Assembly: GCF_003325955.1 (NCBI RefSeq)
Contig: NZ_CP030929.1
Location: forward strand, 1,240,001-1,304,000
From: Aurantimicrobium sp. MWH-Uga1
GTDB lineage: Bacteria; Actinomycetota; Actinomycetes; Actinomycetales; Microbacteriaceae
Length of the DNA stretch: 64,000 bases
Direction of reading: 5' to 3'
The notes beneath the pieces were generated by a model, which worked only from the letters and a program-made list of their open reading frames with translations, did not search any database and was not told where the DNA came from. Numbering within the stretch: the first letter of the stretch is position 1; each line of letters begins with the position of its first letter. Below, one piece after another: positions 52,923-61,874 of the stretch. The translations under genes and the position numbers were made by a program.

Positions 52923-54092
52923 TCAGACCTGAAAGAACCCTGCTGCGCCACGCGCCTGATACACAACCTCAGGCAAATCATCACCACTGGCGTTCACGTG
53001 GCCAACTTTGCGTCCTGGCCGGGGTTCCTTGCCATAGGTATGAATTTTCACGGTGGGGTGGTCCGCCATGGCGCGAGGGTAGGGAGCGAGCATATCTCCG
53101 GAGGAAGGTCCTCCCAGAATGTTGACCATGACCGTATGGGGTGCAGTCAATCCTGTTGCACCCAAAGGCAGGTCCAACACTGCACGCAAGTGCTGTTCGA
53201 ACTGGCTAGTGGTGCTGCCATCTTGAGTCCAGTGCCCCGAGTTGTGCGGGCGCATGGCTAATTCGTTCACCAATATGCGATCATCGGTAGTCTCGAACAG
53301 CTCCACTGCCATGACGCCGGTGACATACAGTTCAGCGGCAATCTGGCTGGCGATAGATCCGGCCATGTCAGCAATCTTGCCTTGGGACAGTGGCGCCGGA
53401 GCAATCACTTCATTGCAGACACCATCTGTTTGGATGCTTTCCACAACAGGCCACAACGCCATCTCGCCACTGGGGCGACGGGCAATCAGCTGCGAGAGTT
53501 CGCGACGAAAATCCACTAACTCTTCGAGCAAGATCGACTCTCCGGGCCCGAGTTTCTCTAGCCAATCGCTCACATCTGCAGCTGAGTTAATGACGCGAAC
53601 ACCTTTGCCGTCATATCCGCCGCGAGCAGTTTTGGCCACCGCTTTACCACCCCATTCCTCAAGGAAGGACTCAACATGAGCTTCCTCTGAGGCACGCATC
53701 CAGCCAGGAACGGGGATGCCTAATTCTGCTAAGCGCTCACGCATCCGCAGTTTGTCTTGAGCAAACTCCAGGGCGTGAGGCCCGGGGTGGACAGCTATTC
53801 CCCGCGAGATGAGCTCAGCTAGGACGTGGGCTGGAACATGTTCGTGATCGAACGTGATGACATCGCAGTCGGTAGCAAAAGAGACGACCGTATCGACATC
53901 GGTGTAGTCGCCCACCTGCGTGGCAGCAATCTGCGCAGAAGAACCCTCATTCTCAGCGAGTACCCGAATATCTAGTCCAAGATTGATTGCTGGGGGCACC
54001 ATCATGCGTGCCAATTGGCCGCCGCCTATAACGCCAACTACAGTTGTCAACAGCTCATCTTTCGCGTGGTTGAACGGGTTAGTGAAGTGCAA
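52923..54092 (-). CDS. purK: 5-(carboxyamino)imidazole ribonucleotide synthase
   Basis: A 389-aa ATP-grasp enzyme that carboxylates AIR in purine synthesis. VVGVIGGGQLARMM near the N-terminus, KTARGGYDGKGVRV and NELAMRPHNSGHWT are typical. The start is not settled: TTG at 54092 opens the frame, but another TTG at 54047, just before the conserved TTVVGVIGGG, gives a more typical N-terminus. No ATG precedes the conserved part. It lies 15 bases from the divergent gtrA. Confidence 0.93.
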   Translation of the reverse strand: MHFTNPFNHAKDELLTTVVGVIGGGQLARMMVPPAINLGLDIRVLAENEGSSAQIAATQVGDYTDVDTVVSFATDCDVITFDHEHVPAHVLAELISRGIAVHPGPHALEFAQDKLRMRERLAELGIPVPGWMRASEEAHVESFLEEWGGKAVAKTARGGYDGKGVRVINSAADVSDWLEKLGPGESILLEELVDFRRELSQLIARRPSGEMALWPVVESIQTDGVCNEVIAPAPLSQGKIADMAGSIASQIAAELYVTGVMAVELFETTDDRILVNELAMRPHNSGHWTQDGSTTSQFEQHLRAVLDLPLGATGLTAPHTVMVNILGGPSSGDMLAPYPRAMADHPTVKIHTYGKEPRPGRKVGHVNASGDDLPEVVYQARGAAGFFQV

Positions 54093-54107
54093 TACACCGG
54101 GAGAAAC

Positions 54108-54584
54108 ATGTCAACATCGGAGCAGATATCTGCACCAGCTGCTTCCCCGAGCCTGTTTACTCGCTTGCGTTTAGGCCTGGTGGGCTACTTCGTCAAGTTC
54201 GGACTGGTCGGTTTAGTCGGCTTAGTTGTCGACGTTTCTCTCTTTAATCTACTCTCCCTCTCAGGCGCTAGCTGGTGGTCAGAACCTCTGGTGGCAAAGT
54301 TTGTTAGCACCTCCGTAGCCATCGTGGTGAACTGGCTGGGAAACCGTTACTGGACCTTCCGAAGAGATAAGCGGTCAGATGTTGCTAGAGAATTCGTGGA
54401 ATTCGTTGTTGCTTCTGTCGCCGGCATGGTGGTTACCTTGGCCACGCTGTGGTTTACGCACTATGTTCTCGGGTTTGATTCTCTGATTGCCGACAATATT
54501 TCGGCAAACATTATTGGCCTTGGCTTGGGCACCTTGGTGCGCTTTGCGCTTTATCGTTGGTGGGTATGGAGTGTGAGGCGATGA
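54108..54584 (+). CDS. GtrA-family small membrane protein
   Basis: A 158-aa protein with four hydrophobic helices (from FVKFGLVGLVGLVVDVSLFNL onward) and the WLGNRYWTFRRDKR segment that marks GtrA proteins. The family is thought to flip polyprenol-phosphate sugars across the membrane. It precedes ppm1 with an ATGA overlap, a very common pairing, so it probably helps flip polyprenol-phosphate-mannose. GGGAG seven bases before the ATG at 54108. Confidence 0.88.
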   Translation: MSTSEQISAPAASPSLFTRLRLGLVGYFVKFGLVGLVGLVVDVSLFNLLSLSGASWWSEPLVAKFVSTSVAIVVNWLGNRYWTFRRDKRSDVAREFVEFVVASVAGMVVTLATLWFTHYVLGFDSLIADNISANIIGLGLGTLVRFALYRWWVWSVRR

Positions 54585-55333
54585 GTGCCCTCGTCATCAT
54601 CCCCACCTACAACGAGGTCGACAACCTACCTTTGGTCGTTGCTGCTGTTCGCCACGAAGTGCCCGAGGCCAACATTCTCATCGTGGACGATAACTCCCCC
54701 GATGGCACTGGCCGCAAAGCGGACGCTCTAGCTGCATCTGACCCTTTTGTTCATGTGCTTCATCGCAGTGACAAAACCGGTCTTGGTGATGCCTACTTAG
54801 CTGGTTTTGACTGGGGTCTCGAGCGAGGTTTCGAAATCTTGGTGGAAATGGATGCAGATGGCTCCCACCCTGCACATCGCCTGCCAGCTATATTGGGTGC
54901 CGTGTCTGGACCGACAGTTCCAGGCGCTCACTTCCCAGGTCTTGCAATTGGTTCGCGTTGGGTCAAGGGTGGTTCGGTGGTGAATTGGCCTGCTCACCGG
55001 CTTCTTCTGAGCCGAGGAGCAAACGCCTATGCTCGCCTGGCTTTAGGAATTTCGATCAAAGATTCCACGGCAGGCTTTCGAGCTTTTCGAGCAGAAGTGT
55101 TGCGTGGAATTCATCTCGAGGAAGTGAACTCACACGGTTACTGTTTCCAAATTGATCTCACCTTGCGGGTGCTTGATGCCGGATACACCGTGGTGGAGTT
55201 ACCCATAGAGTTCACCGAGCGCACCGTGGGTCAGTCGAAGATGAGCAAGAACATCGTGTTTGAGGCGATGCGCAGTGTGACCAGCTGGGGCTGGCAGCGC
55301 CGCTTTGGCCGCAAGAAAACCTCGACGGTCTAA
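54581..55333 (+). CDS. ppm1: Polyprenol monophosphomannose synthase (GT2)
   Basis: A 250-aa GT-A glycosyltransferase that moves mannose from GDP-mannose to polyprenol phosphate. VIIPTYNEVDNLPLV, the nucleotide pocket IVDDNSPDGTG and the metal motif EMDADGSH are complete. The N-terminal apolipoprotein acyltransferase domain of mycobacterial Ppm1 is absent, as in many actinobacteria. The ATG overlaps the gtrA stop (ATGA). It supplies the donor for GT87-type enzymes such as that at 18795. Its stop shares CTAA with the convergent gene. Confidence 0.92.
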   Translation: MSALVIIPTYNEVDNLPLVVAAVRHEVPEANILIVDDNSPDGTGRKADALAASDPFVHVLHRSDKTGLGDAYLAGFDWGLERGFEILVEMDADGSHPAHRLPAILGAVSGPTVPGAHFPGLAIGSRWVKGGSVVNWPAHRLLLSRGANAYARLALGISIKDSTAGFRAFRAEVLRGIHLEEVNSHGYCFQIDLTLRVLDAGYTVVELPIEFTERTVGQSKMSKNIVFEAMRSVTSWGWQRRFGRKKTSTV

Positions 55334-55869
55334 TAGTCCTGCGTGAAACGCTGATCATCCCGGCGCAGCTGAGCAGATAGCGGAGATTGTTTATCAACAA
55401 GCTCTGTGAGTGCGGAAAGCACCAAGTTTGCCTTGGGTAAGTCATAGAGACGAATAGGTTTTTCAGCACCCGTGTTCAGCAACAAATCTCCAGCACCGAA
55501 GACCGCCTGCACTGCGTTTTGCCTCACCGTTACATCATGGATGCGCCCGAAAAGCACTTCTTGCCGCGTTCTGGTAAAGATTCCTCGATAGATAATGACC
55601 CGGCGGGTAGTGATGATGACGCGGTTACCTAACCACGTCACCAGAGGGAAAACCCACAACACAATAAGCAGCAGTGCACTGGAAAGCCAGAAGGTCAGCG
55701 TCATCCAGAACTCAGGGAACCCCATTGAGAAATAGCCCCAGGCGGTAGCAATACCAATCAGTGCCAAGGTGGGCATAAACAAGATGCGACCGTGTCGGCG
55801 TAAGCGCACGACAATGGGCTCAGCAGCCTCAGTGGGGGCAGGGTCAAAAGCAACAGTGGGTTGGGACAT
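55330..55869 (-). CDS. PH-domain membrane protein (Rv3278c-like)
   Basis: A 179-aa protein with two adjacent membrane helices (about residues 30-50 and 56-76) and then a bacterial PH-like domain (NRVIITTRRVIIYRGIF, GRIHDVTVRQNAVQ). Same gene order as M. tuberculosis, where this gene lies beside birA. Function is unknown. Start is ATG 55869 or GTG 55872. It follows birA by 15-18 bases and overlaps the stop of ppm1 by four bases. Confidence 0.85.
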   Translation of the reverse strand: MSQPTVAFDPAPTEAAEPIVVRLRRHGRILFMPTLALIGIATAWGYFSMGFPEFWMTLTFWLSSALLLIVLWVFPLVTWLGNRVIITTRRVIIYRGIFTRTRQEVLFGRIHDVTVRQNAVQAVFGAGDLLLNTGAEKPIRLYDLPKANLVLSALTELVDKQSPLSAQLRRDDQRFTQDY

Positions 55870-55887
55870 CACTTGTAATTATGGAGG

Positions 55888-56718
55888 TTAGATCACGCGC
55901 AGGTGCGTGACATCGCCGGCAGAAACCACAAGTGGTTCGGCACAGTTGGCCATCTCCACCACCAAGGAGCCTTCCTCATTAATTCCGATTGCGGTTCCGA
56001 CCGGGTTCTCGCCACTAGGAAGCTCTACTCGAACTGAGCGTCCTATCGTGTCGCATTCATCACGAATCTGTTCTAGCAATCCGGAACTGCGCACATTACC
56101 CGCCGCAGAAACAAAGACCTTCGTAATGCGGGAGAACTCGGTGAGATACGCGGAAAGAAGTTCATCCACGGATGTGTGGGCTCCCTCAATCGCCAGAGAG
56201 GTTGCTGTGGGGACAGGTAACTGATCTTTGGCGAGGGCAATGTTGATTCCGGTTCCCACAACCAAAGCAATGCCCTCAGGTGTAGGGACGAGTTCACTGA
56301 GAACTCCACATACTTTCTTGCCGGAGATCAATACATCATTGGGCCACTTAATCATGGCCTTTTTCCCTTCCGGAAGGACGAAGTTACACGCCCTGGACAT
56401 AGCCAAACCTGCCAATAAGCCAAACCAACCCAAGGATTCTGGGGGAAGTGGTCGACCTGCTGGGGTTTGTGGACGCAACAGCACAGATACGGCCAATGAG
56501 GCTCCCGCAGGTGCGGTCCAGTCTCGGCCTAACCGCCCCTTGCCGGCTACTTGGTTATCTGTGGCCACAACCGAAAAATCTGGCCACAAACTGCCATCCT
56601 CAGTGACCACTCGAGCGACAAGATCAGAGTTGGTCGAGCCAACTTCATCCAGCCAGAGCAAGCGAGAGGCAAGCGGAGTGCTCAACGAAAGATCCATAAG
56701 AACAGTTTGCCACTTCAT
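55888..56718 (-). CDS. birA: Biotin-[acetyl-CoA-carboxylase] ligase
   Basis: A 276-aa enzyme that attaches biotin to carboxyl carrier domains. The ligase core is visible: GSTNSDL, the biotinyl-AMP loop GKGRLGRDWTAPAG, KWPNDVLI with the catalytic lysine, and a small C-terminal SH3-like domain. No N-terminal helix-turn-helix is present, so it is not a repressor. It is divergent from accD5, and its target AccA3 (K554) is encoded at 61875. Start ATG 56718 or 56697, not settled. Confidence 0.93.
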   Translation of the reverse strand: MKWQTVLMDLSLSTPLASRLLWLDEVGSTNSDLVARVVTEDGSLWPDFSVVATDNQVAGKGRLGRDWTAPAGASLAVSVLLRPQTPAGRPLPPESLGWFGLLAGLAMSRACNFVLPEGKKAMIKWPNDVLISGKKVCGVLSELVPTPEGIALVVGTGINIALAKDQLPVPTATSLAIEGAHTSVDELLSAYLTEFSRITKVFVSAAGNVRSSGLLEQIRDECDTIGRSVRVELPSGENPVGTAIGINEEGSLVVEMANCAEPLVVSAGDVTHLRVI

Positions 56719-56753
56719 TTTTGTAGAGAAGCTCCAACCCTTTTTAGATACCT

Positions 56754-58373
56754 ATGGCAAGTAGAGTGAAAAGCGTGACTGAAAACGCAAAATCAATTGA
56801 CCCGTTCACTACCGCTGGAAAGCTCGCCGATCTGAAAGCCCGCTACACCGAAGCGGTTATTGACAGCGGAGCTAAAGCAGCTGAGAAGCAGCACGCCAAA
56901 GGCAAGATGACTGCTCGTGAACGCATTGAAGAACTTCTCGATCCAGGTTCCTTTGTTGAATTGGACGAATACGTGCGTCACCGCACGACCGCCTTTGGCA
57001 TGGATAAGAACCGCCCCTACGGTGATGCTGTTGTGACCGGCACCGGAACTATCCACGGCCGCCAGGTTGCTGTCTATTCTCAAGACTTCACTGTCTTCGG
57101 TGGATCTTTGGGTGAAGTTGCCGGTGAAAAGATCATCAAGGTGATGGACCTGGCCATCAAGACAGGTGTTCCCATCTTGGGCATCTTGGACTCCGGTGGT
57201 GCCCGTATTCAAGAGGGTGTTGTTGCCCTGGGCAAGTACGGTGAAATCTTCCGTCGCAACACCGCTGCCTCGGGTGTGATCCCTCAGATCTCCATCATCA
57301 TGGGACCTGCTGCCGGTGGCGCTGTGTATTCCCCCGCATTGACTGACTTCGTCATCATGGTGGACAAGACCAGCCACATGTTCGTCACGGGTCCTGATGT
57401 GATCAAGACAGTGACCGGTGAAGAGGTGGGCTTTGAGGAACTCGGTGGTGCGCTGACCCACAACACCGTCTCTGGTGTTTCTCACTACCTGGCTGCTGAT
57501 GAGAGCGATGCGCTTGACTACGCCCGCACCCTGGTTGGCTTCCTGCCTGATAACAACATGGCCGAACTTCCCGTCTACGAGTCCGAAGTTGAACTGGAGA
57601 TCACCGATGAGGATAAAAAGCTCAACACTCTGATTCCAGATAGCCCCAACCAGCCGTATGACGTTCACGAAGTGATTCGTGGAATTGCTGACAACGGAGA
57701 CTTTCTAGAAGTTCAAGCACTTTTTGCCCCCAATATTGTTATTGGTTTTGCTCGAGTAGAAGGCCGAACTGTCGGTGTCGTGGCCAACCAGCCATCACAG
57801 ATGGCCGGAACGCTCAACATTGAAGCTGGCGAAAAAGCGTCCCGTTTCGTTCGTTTCTGTGATGCGTTCTCCATCCCCATCCTGACGCTGGTGGACGTTC
57901 CCGGATACCTTCCCGGAACCGACCAAGAGTGGGCAGGTGTGATTCGTCGAGGCGCGAAGCTGCTCTATGCATACTCCGAAGCAACCGTGCCACTGGTCAC
58001 AGTCATTACCCGCAAGGCATACGGTGGTGCGTACATCGTGATGGGCTCGAAGCAGCTCGGTGCTGATATCAACCTCGCCTGGCCCACCGCTGAGATTGCT
58101 GTGATGGGTGGTCAAGGTGCGGTGAACATTCTCTACCGCGGTGAAATTAAGAAGGCTGAAGAAGCTGGACAAGACGTAAACGCCGTGCGCACCAAGCTGG
58201 CCAATGAATACACCTACAACGTGGCAAGCCCCTTCTTAGCTGCCGAACGTGGTGAACTCGATGGCGTGATTGAACCTGCCCAAACGCGAGTAGCCGTGGT
58301 GAAAGCTCTGCGTGCCTTGCGCGGCAAGCGAGCCTCACTTCCTCCTAAGAAGCACGGAAATATCCCGCTATGA
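56754..58373 (+). CDS. accD5: Acyl-CoA (propionyl/acetyl) carboxylase beta subunit
   Basis: A 539-aa carboxyltransferase with the two crotonase-like halves. It has [19 protein letters not shown] and GGARIQEGV in the first and [12 protein letters not shown] and the oxyanion region [14 protein letters not shown] in the second. It carries carboxyl from biotin on AccA3 to acyl-CoA for fatty acid synthesis or propionate use. ATG at 56754; GTG at 56775 is an alternative start. Its stop overlaps accE5 (ATGA). Confidence 0.95.
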   Translation: MASRVKSVTENAKSIDPFTTAGKLADLKARYTEAVIDSGAKAAEKQHAKGKMTARERIEELLDPGSFVELDEYVRHRTTAFGMDKNRPYGDAVVTGTGTIHGRQVAVYSQDFTVFGGSLGEVAGEKIIKVMDLAIKTGVPILGILDSGGARIQEGVVALGKYGEIFRRNTAASGVIPQISIIMGPAAGGAVYSPALTDFVIMVDKTSHMFVTGPDVIKTVTGEEVGFEELGGALTHNTVSGVSHYLAADESDALDYARTLVGFLPDNNMAELPVYESEVELEITDEDKKLNTLIPDSPNQPYDVHEVIRGIADNGDFLEVQALFAPNIVIGFARVEGRTVGVVANQPSQMAGTLNIEAGEKASRFVRFCDAFSIPILTLVDVPGYLPGTDQEWAGVIRRGAKLLYAYSEATVPLVTVITRKAYGGAYIVMGSKQLGADINLAWPTAEIAVMGGQGAVNILYRGEIKKAEEAGQDVNAVRTKLANEYTYNVASPFLAAERGELDGVIEPAQTRVAVVKALRALRGKRASLPPKKHGNIPL

Positions 58374-58585
58374 CCTTGGACAACGTTCGCTTTCTCACTC
58401 GGGGTGTTACCCCCGAAGAGAAAGCTGCCGTGCTCGCTGTTCTCGATGCCCACATCGAAGAAGAGTCCGCTATTGAGCACGAGATTCAAGGCGCTGGAAT
58501 GAACGCATGGCAAAAGTCTCAGCGCGGAATCCGCGAAGATATCAAGAGCGGTTCTCGTCGCTTTGGCTGGGACTTCGGCCGCTAG
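58370..58585 (+). CDS. accE5: Acyl-CoA carboxylase epsilon subunit
   Basis: A 71-aa protein matching the small epsilon subunit of actinobacterial acyl-CoA carboxylases: N-terminal [20 protein letters not shown] and a basic C-terminus. It binds AccD5 and raises activity of the alpha-beta complex. ATG overlaps the accD5 stop. In mycobacteria maf follows directly; here a surface-protein gene and an RNA methyltransferase gene lie between. Confidence 0.92.
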   Translation: MTLDNVRFLTRGVTPEEKAAVLAVLDAHIEEESAIEHEIQGAGMNAWQKSQRGIREDIKSGSRRFGWDFGR

Positions 58586-58605
58586 CAAACATTCCTTCAT
58601 TCCCT

Positions 58606-58611
58606 GATAAT
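58606..58611 (+). promoter_or_regulatory. Leaderless -10 element of the surface-protein gene
   Basis: GATAAT six bases before the ATG at 58618, 20 bases after the accE5 stop. Confidence 0.5.
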
Positions 58612-58617
58612 TAGGGC

Positions 58618-59835
58618 ATGCGCTTAATCATTTACCCAATCTGGGCTTTTGCATTGTTTCTTGGGCTTATGGTTATGGCTTCAGCACCGGCATTTGCGAC
58701 TACAGCTTCAAATTCACCTAGCCAAATTGTTGGTGGTCCTGATAACCCAAGTGACATTTTTGAGTTCGATGGAGCCCTGTATTTCAACGCAGAAACTACC
58801 CCAGGAGATATGGGGATTTGGAAGTATGACGGAAATCAGTTCTCAGTTATCTCGCAACACATCGTCATGATTCCTAATTCCCATGTGGAATTTCGTGGTG
58901 AGCTCTACTTTGCCGGATATCCCTTCTCAGGATCCTCAATTACTGACACAAAGCTCTATAAAGCAACTGCTTCAGGCTTGTCAGATCCGATAGCACCTAT
59001 GGGTTTTGACGAAGAGGCACTTGTCGTCTTCAACGATGTTCTTTATTTCACGGGAGAGCACCCCACCTACATAGTCCAAACATTTGACGGCACCAATGTG
59101 GGAACGGCATCTGGTTTTCCATGCTGCCTGCAACGCGGAGTTGTTTCTGGAAACAAACTCTATTTCTCTGGATGGCACCCCCCTGGGTCTTTTGATTTAT
59201 ATAGCTTCGACGGAACCACTGTGACGCAGCACAGCACAGTAAGTCAGGTACCCCGTGAAATTCAGGTTCTCAATGGTTCCGTCTATTTTGTTGGAGTAAT
59301 CGATCAGTCAATCAACTGGGACAAGGCATGGTTCACTCCCACTTCGACCTCAGTTGCGGCAATTTCTTTACCGTTCCAGCCAGACACCGTTCCGACAGTT
59401 CAATTCAACAACCAAATCATCATCAGTAAACCAAATACCAACGAACTGTATGGCTTTAATGGCACCGGCGTTGAGCTGTTTTCTCAAAATTATTCAGGTT
59501 ATGGACGTATGGCTGCTTCACCATCTTTTGTGTATTTCGAGGGAATTTCCACCACATCAAATAGCCAGCTCTACTACTCAGATGGAGTTATGGAAGCGGT
59601 AATTCCAAATACTGAATATTCCAATGGAATTGCAACTATGGGCACTATTGGGTCCCTGCTTTATTACTTTGATAATGACAATTCTCAGTGGTGGGTTTTT
59701 GACCCGTTCAAAAGCACTCCTCAGGCACAATTAGCTGCCACAGGTCAACAGTCCGTTTGGCTGGTAATGGCCATGGGATTTATGACCATCGGGCTTGCCT
59801 TTGTGTTGATGGGGCGTAAACCAATCAGAATCTAA
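58618..59835 (+). CDS. Predicted wall-anchored repeat protein with LAxTG sorting signal
   Basis: A 405-aa secreted protein. A signal peptide (residues 1-27, ending AFA) is followed by about eight repeats of 40-50 residues. Each holds an x-LYF-x-G strand (for example GALYFNAE, GELYFAGY, DVLYFTGE, NKLYFSGW, GSVYFVGV) and a later Y-x-FDG element, the layout of a beta-propeller. The end has LAATG (372-376), a hydrophobic helix and a basic tail, as in sortase substrates; LAxTG suits actinobacterial class E sortase. Codon use is AT-rich. Its tail overlaps the convergent methyltransferase gene by 11 bases. Confidence 0.75.
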   Translation: MRLIIYPIWAFALFLGLMVMASAPAFATTASNSPSQIVGGPDNPSDIFEFDGALYFNAETTPGDMGIWKYDGNQFSVISQHIVMIPNSHVEFRGELYFAGYPFSGSSITDTKLYKATASGLSDPIAPMGFDEEALVVFNDVLYFTGEHPTYIVQTFDGTNVGTASGFPCCLQRGVVSGNKLYFSGWHPPGSFDLYSFDGTTVTQHSTVSQVPREIQVLNGSVYFVGVIDQSINWDKAWFTPTSTSVAAISLPFQPDTVPTVQFNNQIIISKPNTNELYGFNGTGVELFSQNYSGYGRMAASPSFVYFEGISTTSNSQLYYSDGVMEAVIPNTEYSNGIATMGTIGSLLYYFDNDNSQWWVFDPFKSTPQAQLAATGQQSVWLVMAMGFMTIGLAFVLMGRKPIRI

Positions 59836-61129
59836 TGAATCGAGCAACCGCTTCCACGTGGTGCGTGTTGGGAAACAGATCAAAAGAACGTAACTGCTGG
59901 AGCTGGTAGCCACGCTCTGCCAGCAGAGCAACATCTCGTGCCAACGCGACCGGGTCACAAGCTACATAAACCAGCTGTGCTGGTGAGAGTTCAGCAATCG
60001 AATTCACGACATCTTTGCCCGCTCCTGCACGAGGTGGGTCCAACACAATCGTGGCAGCTTCGAAGCGTGCCTTCTCGATTGCGTTGAGGTCTTGAAGCAC
60101 CGACTGGAGATAACGGTCTACCCGAGCGGTAACAGCCCTTGCCCCCACCCAATCAACGAGATTTTCTAAGGCATACTCGGTTGCCATCTCATCTGACTCA
60201 ACCGAGATGATGCGGGTGGTGGAACCAAAACGATCTCCCACAGCGGCAGCCAAAAGTCCCACCCCGCCGTAGAGGTCAAGGTTTGCTGCCCGAGGGTCAA
60301 AGAGTGCCTCGTCAATCATGGAGCTGACAGCATCTGAAAGTGTGGCAGCAGCGTGACGGTGAACCTGCCAAAAGCCGCGGACGTCTACCTGGAAACTACG
60401 CGTGCCCACAATCTCGGTGACGGGTTCAGCTGCTGGGCGCTTCTTGTTTTTTGCCGTGTCGAGATTGCCCGCAATTGCCCTCGCGGAATCACCACTGGGC
60501 CCAACGAGGTCAATAAAGTCAATGCCCTGAACACGTTGACCGAAGGGGGCCAGTTCCGTAATTCGTGAGGCAGCGAGCGGGAGATTTTCAACCTCGATGA
60601 CGTTGTGGCTACGCGCTGCATAAGGGCCAACTTTTCCTTCTGCATCGACGTGGAGCCGAACGCGGGTTCTCCACTGTGTTCCCCGAGATTCGTCATCACC
60701 TGGTAATGCTTCAACAACGACATCTGTGTCTAGCTTGGCCATGCGTGAGAGTGAATCTTTGAGAACAAAGGCTTTAAGCTCGCGTTGGAAGGCGAGGTTA
60801 ATGTGGCCAAACTCTGCACCACCGGCACGTTGGGCGGGATCACGCTCAACACTGGCGGCAGACCAGATGTGTTCTTGGCGGTGATCGGATGCCTCGAGAA
60901 CCTCAAGGGTGTCGGCACGCCAGAAACTTTTTTGTGATGCATCCGTGATGCGTGCCAAAACACGTTCTCCTGGAATCGTGTCAGCGACGAAAATCACTCG
61001 ACCCTCATGGCGGGCAACACACACACCACCGTGAGCAACGTTGGTAATGTCGAGCTCACAGAGTGTGCCCACAAACTCGGAACCACGTTGAGGGGAAGAT
61101 TTTTTGGGTGTTGTTCTCTGTGCCATCAT
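59825..61129 (-). CDS. TrmA/RumA-family RNA (uracil-5)-methyltransferase
   Basis: A 434-aa enzyme with an N-terminal TRAM domain (GTLCELDITNVAHGGVCVAR), a SAM-binding fold (NLDLYGGVGLLAAAV, VLDPPRAGAGKDV) and the nucleophilic cysteine in VYVACDPVALARDV. It should methylate uracil-5 in rRNA or tRNA. The Cys cluster that holds [4Fe-4S] in RlmD is not evident. Start is ATG 61129 or 61126. The frame runs farther upstream over maf, but without conservation. Confidence 0.9.
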   Translation of the reverse strand: MMAQRTTPKKSSPQRGSEFVGTLCELDITNVAHGGVCVARHEGRVIFVADTIPGERVLARITDASQKSFWRADTLEVLEASDHRQEHIWSAASVERDPAQRAGGAEFGHINLAFQRELKAFVLKDSLSRMAKLDTDVVVEALPGDDESRGTQWRTRVRLHVDAEGKVGPYAARSHNVIEVENLPLAASRITELAPFGQRVQGIDFIDLVGPSGDSARAIAGNLDTAKNKKRPAAEPVTEIVGTRSFQVDVRGFWQVHRHAAATLSDAVSSMIDEALFDPRAANLDLYGGVGLLAAAVGDRFGSTTRIISVESDEMATEYALENLVDWVGARAVTARVDRYLQSVLQDLNAIEKARFEAATIVLDPPRAGAGKDVVNSIAELSPAQLVYVACDPVALARDVALLAERGYQLQQLRSFDLFPNTHHVEAVARFIRF

Positions 61130-61160
61130 TCGAGCATTCCATACCTGAAGGGTCTTCCGC

Positions 61161-61787
61161 GTGCGCTTGTATCTTGCTTCCACGTCACCAGCACGTTTAG
61201 CGACGTTACGCAGTTCAGGAATTGAACCAGTGGTTGTTCCCAGCGAGGTTGACGAGGATGCCGCTGTGGCTGCCGCGGAAGCGGAAGCCGGCGGCCCCCT
61301 CTCCCCCGAAGACATGGTGCTCTTACTTGCGAGGGCGAAAGCAGAAGCTGTTCTCACCCCAGAGATAGATGGATTAGTTCTTGGCGGTGATTCTGCTTTT
61401 GTGCTTGATGGTGTGACCTATGGCAAGCCACACACTCCTGATGTTGCCTGGCAGCGCTGGCAACTACAGCGTGGTCGCACCGGCAAGCTCTATTCCGGAC
61501 ATTGGCTCATCGACCACACACGCGGCAGCACACACTCTGCCATTGGAGAAGTCACAGTTGCGGAGGTGACGTTCTCAGCAGATATTTCCGATCAGGAGCT
61601 TGAGGCCTATATCTCCTCGGGAGAGCCCCTGAAAGTTGCTGGCGCATTCACGATTGATTCCCTCGGTGCTGCCTTCATAGAACGCATTGACGGAGACCCC
61701 TCGACCGTGGTCGGGGTCTCCATACCTGCTGTACGCCGGATGGCAAACCAACTGGGTGTGTTCTGGCCTCAGTTGTGGAATAACTAG
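61161..61787 (+). CDS. maf: Maf-type nucleoside triphosphate pyrophosphatase
   Basis: A 208-aa house-cleaning enzyme that hydrolyses non-standard or excess pyrimidine nucleotides. The N-terminal signature LYLASTSPARLATLRSSGIE, the metal site PSEVDED and GGDSAFVLDG are typical. GTG start with GAAGGG eight bases before it. Located between accE5 and accA3, as in mycobacteria. No sign of septum-inhibitor context. Confidence 0.93.
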   Translation: MRLYLASTSPARLATLRSSGIEPVVVPSEVDEDAAVAAAEAEAGGPLSPEDMVLLLARAKAEAVLTPEIDGLVLGGDSAFVLDGVTYGKPHTPDVAWQRWQLQRGRTGKLYSGHWLIDHTRGSTHSAIGEVTVAEVTFSADISDQELEAYISSGEPLKVAGAFTIDSLGAAFIERIDGDPSTVVGVSIPAVRRMANQLGVFWPQLWNN

Positions 61788-61861
61788 GTTGTTGTAGGCA
61801 TCGTCTACGACTCGCGCACTTTTTTGTTGAAGATGCCCAACTGAACTGCCTCTGGCCTTAC

Positions 61862-61867
61862 TAGGCT
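61862..61867 (+). promoter_or_regulatory. Leaderless -10 element of accA3
   Basis: TAGGCT seven bases before the ATG at 61875. The 87-base gap after maf shows nothing else. Confidence 0.6.
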
Positions 61868-61874
61868 GGAGGCT

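Noticed and set aside
55888..56718. BirA as biotin-responsive repressor
   Set aside because: No N-terminal helix-turn-helix is present; the protein begins with the ligase domain.
56793..57668. 291-codon antisense frame in accD5
   Set aside because: Same reason: it mirrors a conserved enzyme, and no ribosome site or domain supports it.
58527..58554. Second SigR-type promoter before the surface-protein gene (GGAAT and GGTT)
   Set aside because: The spacing to GTT is 20, not 18, and it lies inside accE5; a leaderless -10 explains the gene start better.
61130..61357. 76-residue N-terminal extension of the RNA methyltransferase
   Set aside because: The extra codons are low-complexity, lie opposite maf and precede the conserved TRAM domain without similarity.
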